Assembly (NCBI GenBank): GCA_017535665.1
Contig: JAFXTS010000030.1
Span: 80,129-144,128 of the forward strand
Direction: 5' to 3'
Origin: Bacteroidales bacterium
GTDB taxonomy: Bacteria; Bacteroidota; Bacteroidia; Bacteroidales; WCHB1-69
DNA: 64,000 nt
This document shows, one piece after another, positions 8,928-22,000 of this stretch. Within the stretch, counting starts at the first letter, position 1; every line of letters starts with the position of its first letter. A program made the translations under genes and the position numbers. A model generated the notes under the pieces. The model had not been told where the DNA came from. It saw nothing but the letters and a program-made list of their open reading frames with translations, and did no database searches.

Positions 8928-11060
8928 ATGATGGAAAACAATAGAAAGCCACAACCGGAAGATAATAATAACCGGAAATTCAAATTCAACTGGACTTGGA
9001 TCTACCTGATAATCGCTGCGATTCTTATAGGGTACTATTTTTTAGGCGGCCGCAATAATGTCAATGTTAATACTATATCCGATAAGGAATTGAAAACGTT
9101 TGTGCTGAATAAGGATGTTAGTAAAGCCGTTTTTGTGCAGAAAGAGGAGAAAGTGCTTATTTATATCAAAAAGGAGAGTATTGATGCTAAAAGCGAGTTT
9201 GCCCAATTCCGTGAAAAGAATCTTGATGGACCGCATTTCTCTATAGAACAGTCAGATTATAAAGTATTTAAAGATGATGTGAAGGATTGGATTGCGAGAG
9301 AAACACGGATGCGTGCACGCGATTCAGTTAGATTACTGGAATCACAAGATACCGCTTTAAGAGCAGTCACGAACAAGTCGGACATCATTAATGATTGGGC
9401 TGATCAGTTGGTGAAAGATTATGAGTTCCCCATCACAGAGGATACCAGCAAGGCATGGGGCGGTGAACTGCTCCTCTGGATGCTCCCCATGGTGTTTATC
9501 ATCCTGCTCTTTGTCATGATGGCTCGCTCTATGCGAGGCGGCATCGGCGGCGGAATGTTCAACATCGGCAAGTCCAAGGCCCAAGTGTATGACAGTAAAA
9601 CCGCGCAAGGGGTCTCTTTTAAAGATGTGGCCGGTTTGGAAGGGGCGAAGGAAGAGGTGGAAGAGATTGTGGACTTCTTGAAAAACCCCAAGAAATATAC
9701 AGTTTTGGGTGGTAAAATTCCCAAAGGTGCATTGCTGGTAGGCCCTCCAGGTACGGGTAAAACCCTGTTGGCCAAGGCTGTCGCCGGAGAAGCTAAGGTG
9801 CCGTTCTTCTCTTTGTCGGGTTCCGACTTTGTGGAGATGTTCGTCGGCGTGGGCGCCTCCCGCGTGCGCGACCTCTTCAAAACCGCCAAGGAGAAAGCCC
9901 CCTGCATCATCTTCATCGACGAGATCGACGCTATCGGTCGCGCACGCGGTCGCAACGCCATCAGCGGTGCCAACGACGAGCGCGAGAATACCCTCAACCA
10001 GCTGCTCACCGAGATGGACGGCTTCTCCACCAACGCGGGGGTCATCATCCTCGCCGCCACCAACCGTGCCGATATCCTCGACCGCGCACTCCTTCGCGCA
10101 GGCCGCTTCGACCGCCAAATCCATGTCGAACTCCCTAACCTCAACGAACGCAAAGGCATCTTCCAGGTTCACGTCCGTAACCTCAAACTCGATGCCGACG
10201 TTGACCTCGACTTCTTTGCCAAACAAACTCCGGGATTCTCAGGCGCCGACATCGCCAATGTGTGCAACGAGGCCGCCCTCGTCGCTGCCCGCAACTCGAA
10301 GAAATCGATTGGGAAAGAGGATTTCCTCGCCGCCATCGACCGCATCATCGGCGGTCTCGAGAAACGCAGCAGCATTATCTCCCCACAAGAGAAACGCGTC
10401 ATCGCCTACCACGAGTCAGGTCACGCCACCGTCAGCTGGCTGCTCAAACACGCCTCCCCACTTGTCAAAGTCACCATCGTGCCGCGCGGCAAAGCCCTCG
10501 GCGCGGCCTGGTACCTCCCGGAAGAACGGCAGATTACCACCTTCGACCAGATGTTCGATGAACTCTGTACCCTCGTGGCAGGCCGCGCCTCCGAAGAGGT
10601 TAACTTCGGACAAGTCTCTACAGGCGCCCTCAACGATCTCGAGCGCGTCACCAAGATGGCCTACGCCATGGTCGCCTACTACGGCCTCGACAAAACCATC
10701 GGCAACCTCAGCTACTACGACTCCACTGGCCAGAGCGATTACGCCTTCCAGCGTCCGTATAGCGAAAAAACTGCCGAACAGATTGATAATCAGGTACACC
10801 AACTGGTGGAATCGGCCTACTCGAAAGCAAAAGATATTCTCGAAACCCATAAGGACCAACTGAATGAATTGGCACAGATCCTTATCGAAAAGGAAGTGAT
10901 CTTTGCCGATGATTTGGAGAGAATCTATGGCAAGCGTCCTTCCGATGAGACCTCAGAGACCTCTGCCAATACGGAGAATACCCCCGAAGAGAGTAACGCA
11001 GATCAGGTTTCTACCGACCCCAATATGCAAGATAATACCAACCAAGATGGAAAAGAGTAA
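8928..11060 (+). CDS. ftsH: ATP-dependent zinc metalloprotease FtsH
   Basis: Membrane-anchored AAA protease that degrades short-lived and misassembled membrane proteins. The 710-residue product has a TM helix at about 24-40, a periplasmic domain, a second TM helix at about 181-199, Walker A GPPGTGKT (272-279), Walker B IIFIDE (327-332), the second region of homology around AGRFDR (391-396) and the zinc site HESGH (495-499). The C-terminal tail is acidic and low in complexity. Two ATG codons in a row (8928, 8931) could start it. Its last 14 bases overlap the LUD-domain gene in another frame. Confidence 0.98.
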   Translation: MMENNRKPQPEDNNNRKFKFNWTWIYLIIAAILIGYYFLGGRNNVNVNTISDKELKTFVLNKDVSKAVFVQKEEKVLIYIKKESIDAKSEFAQFREKNLDGPHFSIEQSDYKVFKDDVKDWIARETRMRARDSVRLLESQDTALRAVTNKSDIINDWADQLVKDYEFPITEDTSKAWGGELLLWMLPMVFIILLFVMMARSMRGGIGGGMFNIGKSKAQVYDSKTAQGVSFKDVAGLEGAKEEVEEIVDFLKNPKKYTVLGGKIPKGALLVGPPGTGKTLLAKAVAGEAKVPFFSLSGSDFVEMFVGVGASRVRDLFKTAKEKAPCIIFIDEIDAIGRARGRNAISGANDERENTLNQLLTEMDGFSTNAGVIILAATNRADILDRALLRAGRFDRQIHVELPNLNERKGIFQVHVRNLKLDADVDLDFFAKQTPGFSGADIANVCNEAALVAARNSKKSIGKEDFLAAIDRIIGGLEKRSSIISPQEKRVIAYHESGHATVSWLLKHASPLVKVTIVPRGKALGAAWYLPEERQITTFDQMFDELCTLVAGRASEEVNFGQVSTGALNDLERVTKMAYAMVAYYGLDKTIGNLSYYDSTGQSDYAFQRPYSEKTAEQIDNQVHQLVESAYSKAKDILETHKDQLNELAQILIEKEVIFADDLERIYGKRPSDETSETSANTENTPEESNADQVSTDPNMQDNTNQDGKE

Positions 11061-11757
11061 TTCATACGAAGGCCTGGGTAATGCCAAGGATAACATTTGC
11101 CAGTCCATCCGGAAAGCACTGGCAACACCGGTGCATGTTCCCGATATTAACATGGATCAGGAACTGTTTCCCCCTATCCCCAACATGTTGGAATGCTTCC
11201 AACAGAAATTTGAAGCGGCAGGGGGCAAACTCGTGCCGTTCAAGATGGATGTCAGCCGAATGAACGACCGCGCCTACGCCTCCCACTTTCAGAAAAGTGT
11301 GTACGACTATCTGAAAGATTATGAACTGGAGACCAATCGGTGTATGACGGTGCTCAACACCTCCTCACAACTTGCTCCGGTGCTCGCCAATTTCAATATC
11401 CCTACCATCGACTACATCCGCAACTCCGAACCCGTAGATGCGGCCATCGTTTATGCGGAGTTCCTCATTGCCCGCACGGGCAGCATCGTGCTCTCACAGC
11501 GCGGCGGCTTGATGCTCTACCCCTCCATTCGTAACCTCGCTCGCCATATCATCGTGTTGAGTCAGTCCTCCCGCATTATCCCTGATCTGCACACCCTTAC
11601 CCAACTCACCACGACCACCCAACAGAAAGAAAACCGAATTGAAGAATCCGACTTCAATTTCGACATGCTTGAAGTTATTCGCCCCTCATTGGTGGATGAA
11701 AATTCCATTTCTCCTACCGCTCCCCATTTCTCACTCCTTCTTGTCGTAGATAATTAA
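11047..11757 (+). CDS. LUD-domain protein (LutC/YkgG-like)
   Basis: A 236-residue LUD-domain protein; relatives include LutC of lactate utilisation, but the single-gene form downstream of ftsH has no established job. The start at 11047 ([17 protein letters not shown]) was chosen over an earlier in-frame ATG because the upstream part is only ftsH sequence in another frame. It overlaps the ftsH stop by 14 bases, suggesting coupling. Features seen are the central VLNTSSQLAPVLANF and the conserved IVYAEFLIARTGSIVLSQ followed by HIIVLSQSSRIIPDL, typical of the fold. No lutA or lutB is nearby. Confidence 0.85.
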   Translation: MEKSNSYEGLGNAKDNICQSIRKALATPVHVPDINMDQELFPPIPNMLECFQQKFEAAGGKLVPFKMDVSRMNDRAYASHFQKSVYDYLKDYELETNRCMTVLNTSSQLAPVLANFNIPTIDYIRNSEPVDAAIVYAEFLIARTGSIVLSQRGGLMLYPSIRNLARHIIVLSQSSRIIPDLHTLTQLTTTTQQKENRIEESDFNFDMLEVIRPSLVDENSISPTAPHFSLLLVVDN

Positions 11758-11787
11758 TGTTTAATATATACAATAAATAATTTAGGT

Positions 11788-12636
11788 TTGAAGAATCTGC
11801 TCATCCGTACGGTCACAGGATTGGTTTTCATCGCAGTTGTGGTGGGGTCAATGCTCTGCTATGAGAAAAGTAGTGTCTTTTTCTACCTGCTGTTTCTTTT
11901 CTTTACCGTGGTGGGCACCTACGAACTGGTTCGTATGGCGCGCAATGTCGGGTTGGAAGGCAATCTGCCGATGGCATTGCTTTTGTCGATGACCTTTTTT
12001 TCCATTTTCCAGGTGATGGTCGCCCTCCCAGGTTTGTGGGAGACGTATGTGCTGGCAGCAGGATGTGTGGTGCTGCTTCTTCTCGGGGTGGTGTTGCTCG
12101 TCGTGGAATTGTTCCGGGGACACGCCAACCCCATAGGCAATGTCTCTCTCTCTTTGCTGCCGATGCTTTGGGTGGCGGTGCCGTTCTCTGTCATCGGCTT
12201 ACTGTTAGGCTGTCAACAGGTGGCGGTGGCCCTCTCCATCTTTATCATTATCTGGCTGGGCGATACCCTGGCCTATTGTTCGGGCAGACTTTTCGGGAAA
12301 CATAAACTCTTTGAGCGGATTTCTCCTAAGAAAACCATTGAGGGCTTTGTCATTTCCCTCTGCCTTACCGTGGCTATCTCCGTCAGCTTCTATTGGATCC
12401 CCTTCTTCCACGGGGTCTTTTCCTCCCCGTGGCACTGGACGGGTTTCGCTTTCGTAGTCGTGCTGTTCGCCACGCTGGGCGACTTGGTGGAATCCCTGTT
12501 CAAACGTAGCTGTTCCGTAAAAGACTCCGGCTCGATCCTCCCTGGTCATGGCGGAGTGCTCGACCGCTTCGATTCAGCCCTGCTTGCCATCCCCGTCGCC
12601 GCCATCTATTGGCTTGCCTGCGTGTTGTTGGGGTAA
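11788..12636 (+). CDS. cdsA: Phosphatidate cytidylyltransferase CdsA
   Basis: Makes CDP-diacylglycerol from phosphatidate and CTP, the branch point of phospholipid synthesis, in the inner membrane. The 282-residue product is almost all hydrophobic, with about eight TM helices, and carries the full CDP-diglyceride synthetase signature near the C-terminus (SLFKRSCSVKDSGSILPGHG followed by GVLDRFDS). The start is TTG at 11788; the frame upstream has no ATG before the stop at 11755, and the sequence from TTG (KNLLIRTVTG) aligns with the family start. It is the fourth gene of the rsfS operon, 30 bases after the LUD gene. Confidence 0.95.
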   Translation: MKNLLIRTVTGLVFIAVVVGSMLCYEKSSVFFYLLFLFFTVVGTYELVRMARNVGLEGNLPMALLLSMTFFSIFQVMVALPGLWETYVLAAGCVVLLLLGVVLLVVELFRGHANPIGNVSLSLLPMLWVAVPFSVIGLLLGCQQVAVALSIFIIIWLGDTLAYCSGRLFGKHKLFERISPKKTIEGFVISLCLTVAISVSFYWIPFFHGVFSSPWHWTGFAFVVVLFATLGDLVESLFKRSCSVKDSGSILPGHGGVLDRFDSALLAIPVAAIYWLACVLLG

Positions 12637-13019
12637 CAGAGCCCTTCGTTTCCTTTATGGGTTAGGATTTTCCTTAAACTTTAAGGGAGAAAAATCATCT
12701 AAACGACCTATTTTTTGAAGAAAAAGGGGTGGAGTGATAGTTTTTTTTTCACTTTATCCTGTTAACAATCGATTTTAAAAATGAAAAATGAAGGCGTTTG
12801 TTGCTCATTTTGAGGAAGAAACATGATAATTCAAGGAATTCAAAAAAAATCCAATTCAAAAAAAACGCTAACAAATAAGAAAATTCAGCGTATTTAAGAA
12901 AAATGTTGTATTTTTGCAGAATTGGTATAAGAAAGATAAATTTGATAAAATAAAATCATAAGCTATTGATAGATAAGAAGAAAAGGAATAAAAATAAAAA
13001 TAATATAAATATCTCGATT
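12637..13019. other. Intergenic region before giant adhesin gene
   Basis: About 380 AT-rich bases between cdsA and the giant gene. It has an inverted repeat at 12672-12686 (CCTTAAACTTTAAGG), a T-tract at about 12741-12749, and a -7 box at 12909-12916. I see no gene or recognised RNA element; the unusually long leader, about 100 bases from the -7 box to the start codon, could hold regulation. Confidence 0.5.
12909..12916 (+). promoter_or_regulatory. -7 promoter box for giant adhesin
   Basis: TATTTTTG, a TAnnTTTG match followed by CA as in several other promoters here. It is about 104 bases upstream of the start at 13020, implying a long 5' leader. Confidence 0.5.
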
Positions 13020-16000
13020 ATGAAAAAAGTTGTATCTTTTTGCATTTTTAGTGTGCTTTTGGCTGTGCTCAGCCTTGGCGTGAAGGCCCAAACCCCGTCG
13101 GGTTTGACGCTCTCTCCTGCCAATGTCACGCCTCAAGTGGGTGTTCAGGACACGGTTTATCTGATTCCCGATGCCTGCTTCGATGCGCTGGGGTTGACTG
13201 ACGATGACAAGATTTCTATTGAATGGGAAATCTTGAAAGACGGCGCCCGTATCGAAACCGACTCCCTGACTCGCTATTTCGTGGAGTTCAAATTCGAGAC
13301 GCGCTACAACATCGGCAACACTGAAAGATGGTGGGGACGTTCCTACACCGACGACTATTGCTATAACGGCAACGGTTTCGGTAGCTTCCCGGGCGCTTAC
13401 ACTCCGCTCCTCGACTCTCTTGGTCGCGAATGCGCTCGCAGCGGTCACTTCTGCATCACCCTCCCCGGTCAGAACAACCCGTACGAATTTGACTATTTCT
13501 ATGTCAGATTCTTCAAAGATGCAGCTAATTCAGCCCACCGACTGATCTTCGAACCCAGAGAAGATGGCAACTACGAAATTGTCATCCACCTCTATCGGAG
13601 ATGTAACGGTACTAAATGGGATAATATCAACTGCAACAACGATCAGCGCTACTACGTGGGTGGTCATACCAGCGACCTGTGTGGCGAGCTCTCTTCTGAT
13701 ACCCTGAAGCCCATGCCCGACACCATCCCGATGGAAGTCTCCATCTGCGTGGGGCAGACCTACACCCTGAATGGCCAGACCTTCGATCATGACACCACCG
13801 ACGCTTTCGTTCCGTTCAGCGGAACCTCTTCCTGCGGTGCCTCCATCGATAGCGTGATTAACCTCACCCTCCATGTCATCGACCCGCTCGTTCCTATCTT
13901 TGACACGCTGAACAGCACCACCCAACTCTGCGACTCCGGCGACGTGACCCTCGTGGCTATCCCGCAGAACGCTGGCGCAAGCGGCTCCTGCATCTGGTAT
14001 GATGCCCTTGGCAATGTCATCGACACCAATACCACCATCACGCAGCACATCACCGCTAACGCTGAGTTCTATGCCTTCTCCTATAATCCGGAAGGCGGCT
14101 GTACCAGCCTCGACTCTGTACGGGTGTTCGCTGAGGTGTACGCCACCCCCAACCCGCACGTAACGGCCGACACGACCGAACAATGCGAAGAAGGTGCCGT
14201 CACCCTCACCCTTGACCAAGCATACGATACCTTCAATTGGTTCCACGGCGACAATCAGCTGACCGAGACGAGCACCACGCTCACCCTCGATCCTATCGCC
14301 CTCGCTGACTCCGGCATCTATTACGCCACCGTCATCGACACCAATTACCATAGTGTTTATAACACCGCCATCCCCTGTCCCGCTACCAGCGACAGCGTGA
14401 CCATCGTGGTGTATGAACACGCTACCGCCACCATCGTTACTTTCGATGGCGATAGCATCAACACCGCCGATAACGGTATTTTCTGCATGACCGACACTCT
14501 CCATGTCGTCACCGTTGAAATTACCGGCGGTACCTCTCCTTACACTTTGAACTGGAGCAACAACGCGGCATACGTCACCTACAACACCACGGGTGACACC
14601 GTGACCTTCTCGCCGAATCCCACTTGCGATACTACTATATATAATGATACTATCGTTGGTGGTACCGATGCCCACAACTGCTCCATCAGAAATGGCGCAT
14701 TGGTGGATGTCTTCTTCACCTTGCAGGATCAAGACGTTCCGCACATCTACGTCAACGGCGACTCTGCAGCTGCCTTCCCATCAACGAGCACCAACTGCTC
14801 TTACCTGATGCCCGACCTTACCTCACTGATCGACTCTATCGTCGATGCTTGCGGTACCACTACCTGGGCACAGACCATCGCAGCTAACACCGAGATCTTC
14901 AGAGATACTACCGCATGGATCGTCGCTACCGACAACTGCGGTCATCAAGACAGCACCGAAATCCGTATCGCTATCCAGCCCAACTTCGCTACCGTTACCA
15001 TCACCACTTTCGATGGCGATAGCATCACGGCTGCCGACAACGGAATTTTCTGTATGAACGATGTTGACCATGTCGTCACCGCTGACATTACCGGCGGTAC
15101 CGCTCCTTTCACCTTGAACTGGAGCAATGCCACCGCTACTCATACCATCAGTGGCAACATCGCTACGGTGACCTTCACTGGTACTCCGACCTGCGACACC
15201 ATCACCATCGCTGATACCATCCTTTCTGGTACCGATGCACGTGGTTGCGACATTATCATGGGCAATCTCATCGATGTTTACTATGTATTGGAAGATACCG
15301 ATGTGCCTCATATCTATATGAATCGCACTGACACCACCGCAGAACCCGCTTACGCAGGTGACTGCTCATACTTGGTTCCCGATGTTACCGCTCTCGTTGA
15401 CTCTGTCACCGACGCTTGCGGCACCGTTACTTGGGCTCAGTCTATCGCTGCTGCCACCGCTATCTATAGAGACACTACTCTCTGGGTGGTTGCTACCGAC
15501 AACTGCGGTCATAAAGACAGCATCGAAGTAACCGTTACCATTCCTTACGTTCACGTTTCCGCTACCGACAGCGTCTTCCAGCATGTGATTTGCTCCGGCG
15601 ATGCCAATGGTATTGTGGATGTGATGGTGAAAGACGGCGTTCGTCCTTACACCGTTACCATCAACCTCGTGGGTGAAACTACTACCTACACCCAGAATGG
15701 CGGCTACAATGCCGACACCACCTTCCGCTTCGAAGGCCTTGTCAAGGGTCTGTGGGCTGTGGCCATCACCGATGCTAACGGCTGTACTTATCAGGCTGAC
15801 ACGCTCGACGTGAGCTCACCGAATATTCTCGAACTCGACACCGCCAATGTGACGAACCTTACCTGCTGGAAGAACGCCAGCGGTTACTTCGATTATCAGC
15901 TGACCGGCGGTAGCATGCCGTATGTGGTGAAACTCGAAGGCCCTGTGGCTAAAGACACCACTATCAACGACAATAACACCTACCATGTTGGTAACCTCGA

Positions 16001-19000
16001 CGCAGGTGCTTATGTACTCTCTGTTGTCGATGGTCACGACTGCAAAGATACGATCAGATTCACCCTTACTGAACCTGATTCACTGCAGATTACCGCTCTT
16101 ACCATCCTCAACCATGTAAGATGTTATGGTGAGTCTAACGGTAATATGGCCGTTGCCATCGCTGGTGGTACTGCCGACTATACCTTCACTTGGAGCGACA
16201 GCCTGAACAACGCTGTTCGCACCGAGACCAGAAGCGACCTCGCTGACACTACCGGCCGTATCCTTCCTGCCGGCGTTTACACCATCCATGTCACCGACGT
16301 TAACAACTGTCCTTGCGTGGATTGGAACGATACCATCAAACAGAACGATAGCTTGCAGGTGGTCAGCATCGTGACTCCCAACGCTACCGAATGCCCGTAT
16401 CAAGGCACCTACGACGTGACCGCTACCGTGGCTGGTGGTACGACCAACCATATCTTCATTTGGAATGTGAATGGTACTGCATATCAGATTGCCAGCAATA
16501 CGAATCTGACCGATACCTACACTTATACTGAAACTGATCCCGCAGTTTGCGACACTACCTTCAACATCACCTTCAAGGTGGTTGACGACTCTGCTTGCGT
16601 GGCTACCAAGAACGCTGACCAGTTCCAGATTGTTGACAACACCAATCCTGTGATTACCGGTACTATCGCTGACACCATCGTGATTGGTTGCGACAGCCTT
16701 GCCGCTACTGTTCCCGCTCCCGTTGACAACTTCGCTGATCTTATCGCCCTTGGTTTGGATACCATCACCGATAACTGCACGACCGTTGCTACCGACTTCA
16801 CGGTGACCTTCGCCGATGATACTACGGGTGTGGCTTGCGTTAGCAAGGTTAAGGCTACCATCTTGAGAACTTACACGGTTGCTGATAAGTGCGGTAACGC
16901 TTCTACTGTTTCTTATACGATTACGGTTAAAGATACGGTTGCTCCTACCTTCAGCATTACGCCTTCTGCTATCACCGTTTATAAGGATTCCAATTGCACT
17001 GTGAATGTGGATCCTAGTATTACCGGAGAAGTGACAGACGAAGATGATAACTGCTCTGTTGGTTTGCAAGCTACCTATGTGGATGTCGAGACTCCGGACG
17101 CTACTTGCCAGAACGCTTATACCATCACCAGAACTTGGAGCTTAGTGGATGAGTGTGGTAATGCAGCCGCCGATCAGGTACAGACGATCACTGTTATAGA
17201 TACTATTCGTCCTTGGTTTACTCTCGCTCCCCAGAATGATACTTCTTATTGCGAGGATGACGACCTCGATATGGTTCGTCAGCGTTTCCAGAATTATCCG
17301 ACCTATACCGATAACTGTGCGAACGTTACGATGACCGTTGCTTTGGATAGCATTGATACGCTCTGTAACAATAAAACTACGATTGAGTACTATACCTTCA
17401 CCTTGACGGATGCTTGTGGTTTAGTCACCACGGCTAAGGCTCAAATCTACACCTTAGATACCGTTCCTCCAGCGCTCGTCCGCCCGTGGTCGAATGTGAC
17501 TATTTATGACTGTAGTACTTCTGAAGCCGATTACTTGGCATGGAGAAACAACATTCAGATTCGCGACTATTGTGCTGATACCTGCTGGTTAGTGAGATTT
17601 GATAGTGTGATTACCTATCCTTCAGCTCCGTGTTTGTCTTCTTATATTGAAAATGCTACATGGTACTTTACGGATGGTTGTAATGTTGATTCTGCCAAAT
17701 CGGTCTTTGTGATCGATGATAATACGCCTCCTACCATGGTGGTGGGTCCTGAACTTGAGGTTTTGGTGGATTGCGACGGCGCAGGTAACCTTGACAGCCT
17801 CAAGAGTTGGATTAATCATGTTAAATATATTGACGCTTGTGATGGCGAAAATGTCACTGTGACGCTGTATGTGCAGCATAATGGTATCAGAGAACTGTTT
17901 GATACCACCGCGCTCACTCCTGATGGAAAGCACTTCAATGGTTATGTAGGCGATGATTGCGATGGTTCCTACACGATTGAGTGGATTGCTGAAGACTGTA
18001 GAGGCAACCAGTCCACTCCGGTTATTGAACATTTCCGTATCGTTGACTTGACGGGTCCCCAGTTCACGGCTCCCGATAATGATACCGTTGATTGCGCTAA
18101 CTGGGAGGCTGACCTTGCCAACTGGTTGAATGTCCCGCAGGCCTTCGACCAGTGTCACCAGATCTCTTATGATGTATTGAATGATTATCCAGGTATTGAG
18201 TCTTTCTACAGCGGTTGCGGTACACCAGCTAGAAATGTGTTTGGTACGACGTGGGTCCACTTCACCTCTACTGATTCATGTGGCAATGCTACGACTCAAG
18301 AACGTACGTTTACGGTCATTGATACCGTTGCTCCTGTAGTTTCATTCGATAACGGTACTGGTCTTAAAGATCTTAATATCTATTATGATATTAATAATAA
18401 TTGTAATTATGATCATTTCACCCCGGCTGTTTCTTGGGTGATTGATACTCTTTCTACCCATACCGGTGCCAATGTTTATCATAGTGTCGCTGAATTCATC
18501 GCTGCTCATCCCGAATTGGGCATCAGCGATATTACTGATTGTGGCTTTCCGTGGGGTTATCTTACAGTGAGACGGAATGTCCTCGGTTTGGATTTGGTGA
18601 GTGAGGATGCTTGTGAGACGCATTTCCGTATGGATTACATTTTCAGAGATTATTGCGGCAATGCTGATACCATTTATCAGAATGTCATTCTCAGCGATAC
18701 TACTAAGCCTGTGGCTTCCAACTTCCGTTCGGATACGGTGTGGGTCGCTGAAGATTGCAGTATTACCCTGCCCGAATACACAACTGTTGAGGCTTTGAGC
18801 GCCGCTGGTGCTGATATCCGCGATTGCTCAGAATTGACGATCTCTGGACCGGTTGATACCTATAGTGGTAGCTTGGCTACTTGCGATTCTACGGTATATC
18901 GTACCTACACCATCACCGATGCATGTAACAATAGTACTGACGTTGTTGATACTGTCCTTATTAAAGATAAGATTGCACCGGTTGTTACTGGTCCTATGCC

Positions 19001-22000
19001 GAGCGACACAGTGTATATGAATGCCACTTGCGATGCCGTTACTGCTGACACCGCTGCTCGTTATGCCGCTTTGATGGACACCACCACTTATCGTGATCAC
19101 CAATGGAGTATGACCATTGCTGATTGCTCAGGTATCACCATCACTCGCGGTATCAGCGCTGTGACTGAGGCCGACTGCCCCGAAAAGACCATCCTTACCA
19201 CCTTCTATGTGACTGATGGTTGCGGTAATGCGAGCGAGTTTGTTGATACCCTCTACATTATGGATTCTGTGAAACCTGTGGTTTCTAATTTTGAGCATAA
19301 TGACACCATCTACTTGGTTGAACCTGGTTGCACCTTCACCGTTCCGGATAACATTTTGGCTATTGCTTCTTACAAAGACCTCTACAATATTGACAATGGT
19401 TATGCTGTTACCGAGTGCAGACTCGACAGCAACGCTCTCGTGACTGTCGCTGATGATGCTACTCTCGTTGGCGATACCACCGCTCCTGGTTGCTCACGTA
19501 TTGTACATCTCTACTATAAAGTTCAAGACCTCTGCGGCAACATCTCCGATGGCAAGTTCACTTTGAATGTAGTGATTGTTGACACTACCAGACCTGCTAT
19601 TGAGTTTACGGCTGTTGAGAACGATACGGTTTACCTGACTGCTACTTGCCAGCTGCCTGATCTGATCACCACTTACTGGGCGGATGGTAGTGATGCTATC
19701 GATCACGGCTACTCTATCACCGATTGCAATATTGATGTTCCTGCTACTCCTTTGACTCAGTTTACTCAACGTGAAGAGGAAGAGGGTTGTAACAATATTA
19801 AGGTTACTGTTCCTTATACCATCGCCGACTCTTGCGGTAATGTGTCTGATACCCTCTACCAGTACATCATCGCTGTTGATACTGTGAAACCTGTTGTTGA
19901 TGACTCTTATATTCATACTATTGATACCGCTCAGGATGCTGACTGCGGCGTGTATGCTTTGGATACGGTTCTGGACATTGATACTTACAAGAAATTGTAT
20001 GATTTCGATAATGGCTACTATGTTACGGAATGCAAACTTGACAGCACTAAGCTGATCACGGATCATATTGACACTACTGACGATGCTTGTGAGCGTTACA
20101 TCCATTACTACTACAGAGTTCAGGATGCTTGCGGTAATATCTCTGCTAACATGTTCACCCTGAGTGTGAAGTATGTTGACAAGCTCGCTCCTGTTGTAGC
20201 CGCTCCCGCTACTTTGAGAGAGGATACCGTTTATATGACCTATCCGGAATGCACCAATACGGATACCACTGGTTTGCATTGGCCCAACTTGGATAGCGCC
20301 CTCGCACATGGCTATACTTTCACGGATTGCCATCTTGACGCCAGCGAATTCACACAGACTCGTACCAGCGGTTGGGTGCACGATGGTTGTTACTCTGTTG
20401 ATACGGTTTACTATACCGTTGCGGACTCTTGCCATAATGTTTCTGTTGAATTCATCCAGGCCATCCGTATGTTGGATACCTCTGTGCCGGTTGTGGTTAC
20501 TCCGAACATCAATGATAGCATTATCGAGATGGATGAGACCACCGCTAACTGCTTAGGTCACGATGTGGATCCGTTCACTACGGTCGGCCAAGTGATCGCT
20601 TTCGACGCCACCTTCACGGTGAACGATTGCAATGTGGATAATAATTCTGAAGTGTTTGTCTTTGATGCTGACACTGCTGGTATCTCCTGCGAACGTGTGG
20701 TTACCCGTGTATACAAGGTGAAAGATAATTGTGGTAATGTTTCTAACACCACTTTCACTCATTTGATCAAAATCATAGATAATAACGCTCCTCAGATTAG
20801 CTTCACCGCTCTCCCGGATTCCATCTCTTACATGAGAGAGTATGCTGATTGCGATATGAATGCTAATCCTGAATACACGAGCGTTGCTGCTCTGTTGAGC
20901 GTTTACTCTAATGAGTCGATTACGGATTGCAACCTCGATGATAACATGACTTGTGTGGCTGATACTACTTACACGGCTCTCACCAATAGTCCGAATATTG
21001 CTTTGATTCACAGAGTTTACACGGTTTCCGATGCCTGTGGTCATAGTGCTACATTCGAACACAATATCTATGTACAAGATACTGTGAAGCCGGTTGTTAC
21101 TACCACCGAGGTCGATGTTCTGACGAATCTGCCGAAGGTCCAGGATTCTATTGTGTTCTCCACTGCTACGAATTGCGATCCTGACGTTCCGGCTCCATTT
21201 ACAACGGTTGCACAGGCACTTGCTTATCCTGGCATGACCAGCATTGTGGATTGCGAATTGGATTCCATTATTCCTACTCCCACTATTGCACGTACGGATG
21301 GCTCCTGCCCCGATACAATTACTAGAATATACACGATCTTGGATAGCACTGGCAATACGGCTCAGTTCATCCAGTACATTATCATCCGCGATGAAGTAAG
21401 CCCCGAAATTTCGGGTACGCTGCCTTCCGTTTTGGTCTATACTGATGACAACTGCGACTATGACCTTTCTGGTGTTCAGGTTTACGACGATACAACTGAT
21501 CTTGTAGGTGCTGGTTTAACCATCGTTGATTGCCACGACATCACCAGCGTGACTTATAGTGATGTTCCTACTCGCAATTCTCAAGGTTGCGAAAATGACA
21601 ACTATGTGACCAGAACTTACACCGTGACCGACAAGTGCGGTAACTCCAGCATGGTTGACCAGATTATCAATATCAAGGATACTACTCGTCCTCAGATGGA
21701 TGTTCCTGCTCTTGATGATGTGGCTGCAACCTCTGTTGGTGGCTGTAAATTTGCTATCCCGGATTTGTCGAGCATCATCAATGCTCACTACACCGATAAC
21801 TGCACCAGCCTGCCCAAGACGATCACTCCTGACCATGCTTGGGGAGAACTGATCAGCGATACCACTATTGTTACGATTACCTATACTGATAGTTGTGACA
21901 ATGCTAACACCACTACTATCCGTGTTAACGTTCCTGCTAAACTCGTCATCGACTCTGTGAAGATGGATAGCGTAAGCTGCCACAGCATGAGCGATGGTAG

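Noticed and set aside
9357..10226. Antisense and offset frames over ftsH
   Set aside because: FtsH is complete; these arise from the C-rich codons in its middle.
16080..20435. Several 170-330-codon antisense frames inside the giant adhesin
   Set aside because: They follow from the Thr/Asp/Val codon bias of the repeats, lack starts with any leader and match no family.
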